A DNA stretch of 5,210 nt, from positions 12,235 to 17,444 of the forward strand of contig CAQLOA010000014.1 in the NCBI GenBank assembly GCA_948829205.1, in the 5' to 3' direction. Under the pieces are notes generated by a model. It was not told where the DNA came from. It made no database searches and worked only from the letters and a program-made list of their open reading frames with translations. Of this stretch, positions 1-5,210 are shown piece by piece. Within the stretch, counting starts at the first letter, position 1. Every line of letters begins with the position of its first letter. Made by a program: the position numbers and the translations under genes. The DNA is from an uncultured Eggerthellaceae bacterium (GTDB lineage: Bacteria > Actinomycetota > Coriobacteriia > Coriobacteriales > Eggerthellaceae).

Positions 1-399
1 GGCGAAGGCGTTGGCCTCGCGTATGAAGCCCAGGTCGAGCCCGCGACCGTATCCCTGGTACGCCAAAGTGGAGTCCGTGAACCTGTCGCAGAGGACCACC
101 TTGCCCGCCTGCAGCGCGGGACGGATGACCTGGTCGACCAGCTGGGCGCGTGCGGCTTCGTATATCAGCAGCTCGGCCCTGGGCGACAGGTCGGCGTTCG
201 CAGGGTCGAGCACCAAGCCGCGCAGCTGCTCGCCTATGACCGTGCCGCCGGGCTCGCGCACACGTGCGACCTCGAACCCAAGCGAATCCAGCACATCGGC
301 TAGGAAGCGGATGTGGGTGGACTTGCCGGCCCCGTCGCCTCCTTCGAAGGTGACGAGGACCCCGGGCGAGTTGGCCCCGGTGTTCAGGCTAAGCGTCAT
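1..399 (-). CDS. tmk: Thymidylate kinase (dTMP kinase), N-terminal part, cut by window edge
   Basis: This cytosolic enzyme phosphorylates dTMP to dTDP with ATP, an essential step to dTTP for DNA synthesis. The 133 visible residues show the family signatures in order. The P-loop is at residues 20-28 (GGDGAGKST) after a VLVTFE strand. The dTMP-binding motif REPGGT is at 48-53. A helix reading LLIYEAARAQLVDQ precedes RPAL (93-96), and the CDRFTDSTLAYQGYGRG signature is at 104-120. Thymidylate kinases usually have about 200-220 residues, so some 70-90 lie off the left edge. The ATG at 399 is chosen because AGGGA (complement of 406-410) sits 6 nt upstream; the roughly 13 residues before the P-loop strand are slightly long but tolerable. 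The start overlaps the malic enzyme stop as ATGA, and the ribosome site lies inside that gene, so translational coupling is likely. In other actinobacteria the next gene is often holB; that position is not visible here. Confidence 0.96.
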   Translation of the reverse strand, partial: MTLSLNTGANSPGVLVTFEGGDGAGKSTHIRFLADVLDSLGFEVARVREPGGTVIGEQLRGLVLDPANADLSPRAELLIYEAARAQLVDQVIRPALQAGKVVLCDRFTDSTLAYQGYGRGLDLGFIREANAFA

Positions 400-1556
400 C
401 TGGCTTCCCTGGCGCATTCGCAGACGGCGGCTGCCACAGCCGGCGCCACGCGCGGGTCGAACGGGTCGGGCATGACGAAGTCGGCCGACAGCTCGTCGTC
501 GGACACCAACGAGGCCAGCGCCTTCGCAGCCGCAAGCTTCATGGGCTCGGTTATGCGCTCGGCGCGCGCCTCGAGCGCCCCCTTGAAGATGCCCGGGAAG
601 GCGATGACGTTGTTCACCTGGTTCGGGAAGTCGGACCTCCCGGTTCCCACCACGGCGGCCCCGGCAGCCTTCGCCTCGTCGGGATAGATCTCGGGGACTG
701 GGTTCGCCATCGCGAACACTATCGCGCCTTCGGCCATCGACTCGACCATCGCGCGCGTGACGACCCCTGGAGCCGACACCCCCACCAACACGTCAGCGCC
801 CACCAAGGCGTCGGCAAGAGTGCCCGACACATCCGAGAGATTCGTCACCTTGAGCATCTCGCGCTGAGCGTCGTTGATTCCTTCCATGGTCGACGAGACG
901 ATGCCGTTCCTGTCGCACATCGTGACGTTCTTGAAGCCGTAGGAAAGCATCAGCTTGGCGATGGCTATGCCGGCCGCGCCTGCGCCGTTCACCACGGCGC
1001 GCACGTCGGCGGCCTTCTTCCCCACGAAGCGAAGCGAGTTGATGAGCCCCGACAGCACCACGATGGCCGTGCCGTGCTGGTCGTCGTGGAACACGGGGAT
1101 GTCGAGCGCGTCGTTCAGCCGGCGCTCGATCTCGAAGCAGCGCGGCGCCGATATGTCTTCCAGGTTGATGCCGCCGAACGCGGGCGCTATCTGTATGCAT
1201 GCCTTCACTATCTCGTCCGTGACCTGGGTGTCCAGGCATATCGGGAAGGCGTTGACGTCGCCGAATGCCTTGAACAGGTCGCACTTCCCTTCCATGACCG
1301 GAAGCGCCGCCAGGGGGCCGATGTTGCCAAGCCCCAGCACTGCGCTGCCGTCGGTGACCACGGCCACGGTGTTCGACTTCACGGTGTAGTCGTAGACGGA
1401 CTCGGGGTTGGCGGCTATGGCCTCGCACGGGGCGGCCACGCCCGGGGTGTAGGCCACCGCAAGGTCGTGGCGGGTGCGTATGTCCATCTTGGGCTCGGTG
1501 GAGATCTTGCCCTGCCATTCGCGATGCTTTTCCAAGGCCTCGTCTGAGATGCTCAT
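396..1556 (-). CDS. NAD(P)-dependent malic enzyme, short bacterial type
   Basis: It oxidatively decarboxylates L-malate to pyruvate and CO2 with reduction of NAD or NADP, using Mg or Mn, in the cytosol. The 386-residue length fits the short bacterial malic enzymes that lack a phosphotransacetylase tail. The N-terminal malic domain has AYTPGVA (35-41, with the likely catalytic Tyr36) and GKCDLFKAFGD (90-100, catalytic-lysine candidate Lys91). Metal ligands are likely Glu133 and Asp134 (NLEDI) and Asp159 (HDDQHGTA). The Rossmann domain has GAGAAG at 191-196 and an acidic Asp215 after the second strand, which hints at NAD but does not settle it. ANPVPEI and a VMPDPFDPRVAPAVA C-terminus are also typical. 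ATG 1556 is preferred over the in-frame TTG at 1559 because AGGGA (complement of 1564-1568) is 7 nt from the ATG but only 4 from the TTG. The gene is divergent from fumA and overlaps tmk by 4 nt. Confidence 0.95.
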   Translation of the reverse strand: MSISDEALEKHREWQGKISTEPKMDIRTRHDLAVAYTPGVAAPCEAIAANPESVYDYTVKSNTVAVVTDGSAVLGLGNIGPLAALPVMEGKCDLFKAFGDVNAFPICLDTQVTDEIVKACIQIAPAFGGINLEDISAPRCFEIERRLNDALDIPVFHDDQHGTAIVVLSGLINSLRFVGKKAADVRAVVNGAGAAGIAIAKLMLSYGFKNVTMCDRNGIVSSTMEGINDAQREMLKVTNLSDVSGTLADALVGADVLVGVSAPGVVTRAMVESMAEGAIVFAMANPVPEIYPDEAKAAGAAVVGTGRSDFPNQVNNVIAFPGIFKGALEARAERITEPMKLAAAKALASLVSDDELSADFVMPDPFDPRVAPAVAAAVCECAREAR

Positions 1557-1581
1557 CAAGTGGTCCCTATCTTGTGAAATC

Positions 1582-1596
1582 CGGGCGCCATGCCCG
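1582..1596. repeat. Short inverted repeat in malic enzyme leader
   Basis: CGGGC (1582-1586) and GCCCG (1592-1596) are perfect 5-bp arms around a 5-nt loop. If malic enzyme is transcribed from near 1620, this hairpin would lie in its 5' leader, about 14 nt before the ribosome-binding site. It is short enough to occur by chance in GC-rich DNA. Confidence 0.25.
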
Positions 1597-1616
1597 CAGG
1601 ATGTCGAATATCATGT

Positions 1617-1633
1617 GGGTATATTGTATACCC
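1617..1633. promoter_or_regulatory. Perfect palindrome, candidate operator
   Basis: GGGTATA (1617-1623), a TTG spacer and TATACCC (1627-1633) form a perfect 7-bp inverted repeat in the divergent fumA/malic enzyme region, 51 bp before the fumA ATG and about 60 bp before the malic enzyme ATG. The GTATA/TATAC half-sites recall operators of GntR-type regulators. It also overlaps possible -10 elements on both strands, so part of the symmetry could come from back-to-back TATA-like hexamers. No regulator gene is in the window. The symmetry is seen directly; the operator role is inferred. Confidence 0.5.
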
Positions 1634-1683
1634 TCGGCGGGCGCTGGAAGATACGGATGCGCCAGCCGGACGAAAGGACGCCC

Positions 1684-2604
1684 ATGGACATGCCCATCAC
1701 TCCCGCCCAGGTGGGGCGTGCGGTCTACTCGTGCATACGCGAATGCGCCGCCACCCTGCGAGCCGACTGCTTCGACGCCATGCAGAAGTCCTACGACGAG
1801 GCCCTGGCCGCTGACGAGGGGTCGCGCGAGGCCAGCGTGCTGCGCCGCATAGTGCGCAACGCCATGATCGGGAGAAACGACGGCATGCCCATATGCCAGG
1901 ACACGGGAAGCGTGTGGGTGTGCCTCGAGGTGGGCGAGGAGCTGTCGGTGCCAGGCGACGTGTTCTCGGAAGTGCCCATGGCGGTGCGCCAGGCCTACAC
2001 CGAGGGGCGCCTTCGCATGAGCATTGTGAAGGACGCGCTCTTCGACCGGGCCAACACGCAGGACAACAACCCGGCGTTCACCGAGGTGAAGCTGGCGCCC
2101 GGCAAGGCGTGCAGGCTGCACGTCATGCTGAAGGGCGGCGGTTCCGACAACGCCTCCAGGCTGGTCATGTTGCCGCCTTCCGCCGGCCGCGAGGGCATAA
2201 AGGCCGAGCTTCTGGCCTGCGTGCGCGAGAAGGCCGCGAACGCCTGCCCGCCGCTCCTGATAGGCGTGGGCGTGGGCGCGACGTTCGACAAGGTGGCGTC
2301 TTTGGCAAAGGCGGCGCTGCTGCGGGAGGTAGGCTCGGCCGCGGCGAGCGACGAGGCCGCGGTCTTCGAGAAGGAGCTGCTCGAAGCCGTGAACGCCACG
2401 GGCATCGGCCCCGGCGCGCTGGGCGGGACGCCGACCGCCATCGCCGTGCACCTGAACACCGCGCCGTGCCACATCGCCGCGCTTCCGCTGGCGATCAACA
2501 TGGGCTGCTGCGCCATGCGGTCTTCCACGGTGGAGCTGGTTGACGCAGACGGCAACGCGCTTCCCAACCCCGCCGCCGACACGTGGCAGCACGTCAAGCA
2601 ATAG
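1684..2604 (+). CDS. fumA: Class I fumarate hydratase, alpha (catalytic [4Fe-4S]) subunit
   Basis: With the beta subunit encoded next door it hydrates fumarate to L-malate reversibly. It belongs to the oxygen-sensitive class I fumarase/tartrate dehydratase family. The 306 residues contain PICQDTG (69-75; Cys71 is a cluster ligand and Asp73 matches the proposed catalytic base), KGGGSDN (150-156), ACPPLLIGVGVGATFDK (187-203; Cys188 second ligand), GIGPGALGGTPTAIAVHL (240-257) and NMGCCAMR (272-279; Cys275 third ligand by its spacing to Arg279). GAT at 198-200 replaces the commoner GGT. ATG 1684 is chosen because AAGGA (1674-1678) is 5 nt upstream and no credible homology lies before it; Met3 (1690) is a possible alternative. 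The gene stops 10 bp before fumB. L-tartrate dehydratase or a related hydro-lyase cannot be excluded by sequence, but the adjacent malic enzyme favours fumarate/malate. Symbols follow the two-subunit naming and do not mean E. coli FumA/FumB paralogues. Confidence 0.93.
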   Translation: MDMPITPAQVGRAVYSCIRECAATLRADCFDAMQKSYDEALAADEGSREASVLRRIVRNAMIGRNDGMPICQDTGSVWVCLEVGEELSVPGDVFSEVPMAVRQAYTEGRLRMSIVKDALFDRANTQDNNPAFTEVKLAPGKACRLHVMLKGGGSDNASRLVMLPPSAGREGIKAELLACVREKAANACPPLLIGVGVGATFDKVASLAKAALLREVGSAAASDEAAVFEKELLEAVNATGIGPGALGGTPTAIAVHLNTAPCHIAALPLAINMGCCAMRSSTVELVDADGNALPNPAADTWQHVKQ

Positions 2605-2614
2605 GGAGACGACC

Positions 2615-3145
2615 ATGTCCAAGACGATAGAGCTGAACGCGCCGTTCGCGAAGGACGACCTGGCGAAGCTTAGGAGCAGGGATGCGGTCAGCATCACCGG
2701 CGTGCTGTACACGATGCGCGACGCCGGACACGTCCGCTGCCTTGAATACCTGAAGGAACACGGCGAGCTGCCCTTCGGGCTTAAAGGGCATGCGCTCTTC
2801 TATGCCGGACCCACTCCCGCCACACCCACGCGCCCGTTCGGGGCCATAGGCCCCACCACCGCCTCGCGCATGGACTTCGCGACCCCGGCGCTGATGGACT
2901 CGGGCATCGTGGCCACTATCGGGAAAGGCAAGCGCGCGGACGACGTGCGCGAGGCCTGCATGCGCAACGGAGGCGTATACTTTGCCGCAATCGGCGGCGT
3001 AGCGGCGCTTTTGGCCGAATGCGTGAAATCGAGCGAGACCGTCGCATGGGACGACCTTGGCACCGAGGCGCTGCGCCGCATCGAAGTGGAGGGCTTCCCC
3101 GCCTACGTGGACATCGACGTCCACGGCAACCGCCTCTACCAGTAG
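2615..3145 (+). CDS. fumB: Class I fumarate hydratase, beta subunit
   Basis: This is the C-terminal (beta) half of class I fumarase as a separate 176-residue protein, matching the usual length. It completes the active site of the alpha subunit. Visible motifs are TGVLYTMRDAGH (28-39), FYAGPTP (62-68) and AIGPTTASRMD (77-87), which carries the Thr-Thr and Arg positions implicated in substrate binding and catalysis. Further on are ATIGKGKR (100-107), GGVYFAAIGGVAALLA, a DLGTEALRRIEVEGFPAYVDID segment and a GNRLY terminus. The ATG at 2615 has AGGGAG (2603-2608) 6 nt upstream, overlapping the fumA stop codon. With only 10 bp between the genes they are surely one transcript and probably translationally coupled. 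The gene ends 7 bp before the long inverted repeat. Confidence 0.94.
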   Translation: MSKTIELNAPFAKDDLAKLRSRDAVSITGVLYTMRDAGHVRCLEYLKEHGELPFGLKGHALFYAGPTPATPTRPFGAIGPTTASRMDFATPALMDSGIVATIGKGKRADDVREACMRNGGVYFAAIGGVAALLAECVKSSETVAWDDLGTEALRRIEVEGFPAYVDIDVHGNRLYQ

Positions 3146-3152
3146 CGTGATG

Positions 3153-3326
3153 GGGGACGTTCGCTTTTGGCACGCCCTAATGCCGCGGTCTGTAGGGGTT
3201 ACGCTCGACGCGTCGTCGCCTCGAACTAACTCGGCTGCGCCGAGTGGATTTCTCGGCTCCTTTGGCTTACCTCGCATCCACCCCTGCACACCGCGGCATT
3301 AGGGCGTGTCAAAAGCGAACGTCCCC
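3153..3326. mobile_element. 174-bp MITE-like or REP-pair-like inverted-repeat element
   Basis: Two 47-nt arms, 3153-3199 and 3280-3326, are inverted copies matching at 44 of 47 positions around an 80-nt centre. The outer ends begin GGGGACGTTCGCTTTT and its complement. The three differences are a G/T and a T/G pair, which still wobble-pair in plus-strand RNA, and one C/C mismatch. No target-site duplication is visible: the left flank ends CGTGATG and the right flank starts TGTCGCA. No ORF encodes a transposase. The element fills almost the whole gap between the convergent fumB and topA genes. Size, symmetry and intergenic position fit a non-autonomous miniature element, possibly mobilised in trans by a REP-associated (Y1) tyrosine transposase. 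It could instead be a very long terminator hairpin; the two roles are compatible. Confidence 0.6.
3229..3257 (+). repeat. Two mutually exclusive small hairpins in the element centre
   Basis: ACTCGGC (3229-3235) pairs with GCCGAGT (3239-3245) around TGC. The same GCCGAG (3239-3244) can instead pair with CTCGGC (3252-3257) around a 7-nt loop. The pairing is seen directly. Whether it means anything is unknown; it may simply be a duplicated CTCGGCT word. Confidence 0.4.
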
Positions 3327-3342
3327 TGTCGCATCATCTTTT

Positions 3343-5210
3343 TTACTTGCGCTTGCGGCCCCCTGACTTGCGTTCGGCCTTCTTCTTTTCCGCCTCCTCG
3401 CGCGAGGGGCAGTCGAAGTTGGGGCAGATCGTCCACGGGCCGCGCGAGCTCTGGATAGTCACTTTCGGCGCGCCGCAGGCTTCGCAAACCTCGCCAGTGG
3501 CGATTATCTGGCCGTTGGGCGGCAGAGGATAGCGCGTCTGGCACTCGTCGAAGTTCTCGCAGGTGATGGACCGCTTCAGCGTCTTGGGGTTGCGCCGCGC
3601 GATCATGTCGTGGTCCTTGCCCGCAGCCGCGCAGACGGGACACTTCCCCACCACCACCTCGGGTTCCTGATTGGTGGAACAGTTGGGGTCGATGCACATG
3701 ACGCGTGGCTTCTGGCGGAACGCCGTCACCTTCACCTGCGGCATCCCGCAGGTGGGGCAAAGCTCCTCAACCGACTCGACCTTGCCGCTGGGAAGCGGAT
3801 AGGTCACGTCGCAGTCGGGCCAGCCCGAGCATCCGATGAACATCGACTTCGTCTTGTGCGACGCTCGGATCTGCAGGTCATGCCCGCACTTCGGGCACTT
3901 GCCCACGTATGCGTCCGCGGCGACGGCGTCTCCCAGGGCCTCCGACACGTCCGTGGCGTGAGGAATCAACTCGGACAGCTCCTTCGCCAGCAGGTTGCGC
4001 GAGCTTCCCACCACCTCGTCCTTGGTGGTGCGGCCTTCGGCGATGTCGTCCATGCCCGACTCGAGCTCGGCCGTCATCTCGGGGTGCGTGATGTGCGGCG
4101 CGAACCTGTCCAGCGCGTCGATGACGGCGATTCCCAGCTTCGACGGCTCGATGGGGTCGTTCATGATGTACTTCACGGTGTACAGGCGCTCGATGATGGA
4201 ATGGCGAGTCGACTTCGTGCCAAGCCCCAGCTTCTCCATCTCCTGGATGAGCTTGCCCTGGCTGTAGCGGGCGGGCGGCTTCGTCTGGTCCTTCGTGCAC
4301 GTGGCGCCGTTGAAGGCTACCTGCTGCCCCTGGGACATGGCAGGAAGCTGCTCGTCCTTCTTCAGCCCATAGGGGTAGATCTCGCGGAATCCCTTGTTCA
4401 CCAGCACGTCGCCCTTGGCCACGAAGGGCTGCCCGTTCACGTCGAGCGTGACCTTGGTGCCTTCGATGGTCGCAGGCCCCGAAAGCGTGGCCAGGAAGCG
4501 GCGGGCGATCAGGTTGTACAGCTTGTATTCCGACGCGTTCAGGTCATCCGGCGTGGCGGCCGCGGTCGGATAGATGGGCGGGTGGTCCGTGGTCTCCTTC
4601 TTGCCGCGCGTGGCCTTCAGAGGACCGCCCGACAGAAGCTTCTTGCAGTACGGCGCATAGGCAGGGTTTCCTTCCAGCTGCTTCACGACCTCGGAAAGGT
4701 CGAGGGTGGAGGGATAGACCGTGTTGTCGACGCGCGGGTACGAGATGTAGCCGTCCATGTAAAGGCTCTCGGCCATGCGCATGCACCTGCCAGGGTTGAT
4801 GCCCTCGGCGGACGCGGCGGCCATCAGCGCCGTGGTGTTGAACGGGACTGGGGCCGCCACCGTGCGCTTCTTCTTGTCGATCTCGGAAACGGTTGCGCTG
4901 CTCGCGCCCTGTATGTCGGCCATGGCTGCGTCGGCGGCGTCCTGCGACTTGAAGCGCGACGTCTGGTGCGTGGCCTCGAACGCCTCCTCGCCGTCGCCTG
5001 CGACGGGGCCGGTGGTTGCCGACGCGTCGAAGGCGCCCTTGATCGTCCAGTAGTCCTCCGGGACGAACGCCTCGCGCTCGCGCTCGCGCTCGACGATGAG
5101 CCCAAGCGTGGGCGTCTGCACGCGCCCGGACGAGCGCACGTTGCCGATCCCGGCGAAGCGCACGATGGTCAGGTAGCGCGTGAGCGCTGCGCCCCAGATC
5201 AGGTCGATGT
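3343..5210 (-). CDS. topA: DNA topoisomerase I (type IA, archaeal-like), N-terminus beyond window
   Basis: It relaxes negative supercoils by single-strand cleavage through a 5'-phosphotyrosine link. The 621 visible residues start inside the core after the missing TOPRIM domain; about 150 residues probably lie off the right edge. The reading frame stays open to 5210, so the GTG at 5163 is an internal valine. Numbering from that valine, motifs are GRVQTPTL (13-20), GYISYPRVDNTVYP (138-151), TTDHPPIYPT (191-200) and ARYSQGKLIQEMEKLGLGTKSTRHSIIERL (298-327). The catalytic tyrosine is 142 (codon 4738-4740), with conserved Arg144 and Val in place of the usual Thr at 145. Four Cys4 zinc ribbons follow (C423/426/445/451, C469/472/490/495, C508/511/535/541, C560/563/580/585), then a Lys/Arg-rich tail. 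The wording of the core is closer to archaeal TopA/TopIII than to E. coli TopA. TopIII is a possible alternative, but the zinc ribbons and location favour topA. Confidence 0.93.
   Translation of the reverse strand, partial: IDLIWGAALTRYLTIVRFAGIGNVRSSGRVQTPTLGLIVEREREREAFVPEDYWTIKGAFDASATTGPVAGDGEEAFEATHQTSRFKSQDAADAAMADIQGASSATVSEIDKKKRTVAAPVPFNTTALMAAASAEGINPGRCMRMAESLYMDGYISYPRVDNTVYPSTLDLSEVVKQLEGNPAYAPYCKKLLSGGPLKATRGKKETTDHPPIYPTAAATPDDLNASEYKLYNLIARRFLATLSGPATIEGTKVTLDVNGQPFVAKGDVLVNKGFREIYPYGLKKDEQLPAMSQGQQVAFNGATCTKDQTKPPARYSQGKLIQEMEKLGLGTKSTRHSIIERLYTVKYIMNDPIEPSKLGIAVIDALDRFAPHITHPEMTAELESGMDDIAEGRTTKDEVVGSSRNLLAKELSELIPHATDVSEALGDAVAADAYVGKCPKCGHDLQIRASHKTKSMFIGCSGWPDCDVTYPLPSGKVESVEELCPTCGMPQVKVTAFRQKPRVMCIDPNCSTNQEPEVVVGKCPVCAAAGKDHDMIARRNPKTLKRSITCENFDECQTRYPLPPNGQIIATGEVCEACGAPKVTIQSSRGPWTICPNFDCPSREEAEKKKAERKSGGRKRK
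3409..3897 (-). other. Four tandem Cys4 zinc-ribbon modules of TopA
   Basis: Four CxxC...C...C units encode the DNA-binding C-terminal domain of the topoisomerase. Gaps between the CxxC and the third Cys are 18, 17, 23 and 16 residues, and the last pair is separated by 4 or 5. All 16 ligand cysteines are present, so none of the modules looks decayed. Modules 1 and 3 share a pattern ending in TYPLPSG and TRYPLPPNG, which suggests an ancestral duplication of a two-ribbon unit. Confidence 0.85.
5071..5092. repeat. Hexanucleotide tandem repeat inside topA
   Basis: Three and two-thirds copies of CTCGCG lie in frame and encode the alternating Glu-Arg run (VEREREREAF) just after the GRVQTPTL motif of TopA. 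Because the unit is 6 bp, gain or loss of a copy would keep the frame and change the run by one Glu-Arg pair. Confidence 0.7.

Larger units (their letters stand above)
1557..1683. promoter_or_regulatory. Divergent promoter region between malic enzyme and fumA
   Basis: This 127-bp gap must hold the start signals for both fumAB (plus) and malic enzyme-tmk (minus), unless the minus genes are read from farther upstream. It is more AT-rich than its surroundings around 1607-1630. On the minus strand TACAAT (complement of 1623-1628) is a good -10 candidate, but the matching -35 (CTTCCA, complement of 1645-1650) is weak. On the plus strand TATATT (1620-1625) or TATCAT (1609-1614) could be a -10, with no convincing -35. 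The candidates overlap the palindrome at 1617-1633, so one bound regulator could act on both directions. Assignment of the exact promoters is uncertain. Confidence 0.6.
3153..3344 (+). terminator. Candidate terminator of fumAB: long hairpin then T-run
   Basis: Read on the plus strand, the inverted repeat would fold into an extremely stable stem beginning 7 nt after the fumB stop. A run of six T (3339-3344) follows, but 12 nt separate it from the stem base, so it is not a textbook intrinsic terminator. On the minus strand the same repeat follows the topA stop (3343) by 16 nt with no T-run beyond it. It may end transcription from both convergent genes, but this is inference. Confidence 0.35.

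Noticed and set aside
793..1518. 241-codon minus-strand frame inside malic enzyme
   Set aside because: It is on the same strand as malic enzyme but in another frame, with Arg/Gly/His-rich composition and no domain signature.
1557..1559. TTG as the malic enzyme start
   Set aside because: The adjacent ATG at 1556 has better spacing (7 nt rather than 4) to the AGGGA ribosome site.
1474..1683. 70-residue N-terminal extension of fumA in the same open frame
   Set aside because: It would overlap the malic enzyme gene and the promoter palindrome, and the family begins near the ATG at 1684, which has its own ribosome site.
1567..2712. 381-codon open frame on the minus strand opposite fumA and the promoter region
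   Set aside because: It is antisense to a clear fumA gene, is rich in Arg, His, Gly and Val as GC-rich shadow frames are, and shows no family motif.
2594..3289. 231-codon minus-strand frame starting inside the repeat element and running through fumB
   Set aside because: It lies antisense to the whole of fumB; the start is in the inverted repeat and no motif is recognisable.
3153..3326. CRISPR repeat or attachment site
   Set aside because: There are only two inverted arms, no direct repeats with spacers, and no tRNA or integrase nearby.
5161..5163. GTG as the topA start
   Set aside because: The frame continues upstream to the window edge with conserved topoisomerase sequence (IDLIWGAALTRYLTI), so the GTG is an internal valine.

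Overview
The window is GC-rich (roughly 60-65% by eye), densely coding DNA from a bacterial chromosome. The genes use AGG and ATA codons freely alongside CGC and GGC. It carries a two-subunit oxygen-sensitive [4Fe-4S] fumarase, a topA/tmk neighbourhood as in actinobacteria, and a TopA of the archaeal-like sequence type. Together these suggest an anaerobic high-GC actinobacterium, most plausibly a coriobacterium related to Eggerthella, Gordonibacter or Slackia. That placement is inference from gene content and style, not from a search.

Layout, left to right. Positions 1-399 (minus) hold the N-terminal 133 residues of thymidylate kinase (tmk), which runs off the left edge. Positions 396-1556 (minus) hold a complete short malic enzyme whose stop codon overlaps the tmk start (ATGA). 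Positions 1557-1683 are a divergent promoter region with a perfect 7+7 bp palindrome. Positions 1684-2604 and 2615-3145 (plus) encode the alpha and beta subunits of a class I fumarate hydratase, separated by 10 bp. Positions 3146-3342 are an intergenic gap almost filled by a 174-bp near-perfect inverted repeat with 47-nt arms, which looks like a small non-autonomous mobile element or REP-pair-like repeat. Positions 3343-5210 (minus) hold most of a type IA DNA topoisomerase with four C-terminal zinc ribbons; its N-terminus lies beyond the right edge.

Functionally, fumarase (fumarate + water to malate) and malic enzyme (malate to pyruvate + CO2 + reduced cofactor) are divergently arranged and form a two-step C4-acid module. 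They sit between two housekeeping DNA-metabolism genes, topA and tmk, that are neighbours in other actinobacteria. Malic enzyme and tmk are probably translationally coupled.

No transposase, phage gene, CRISPR array, tRNA or rRNA is visible. The least ordinary object is the inverted-repeat element between fumB and topA. I see no complete new biological system here.
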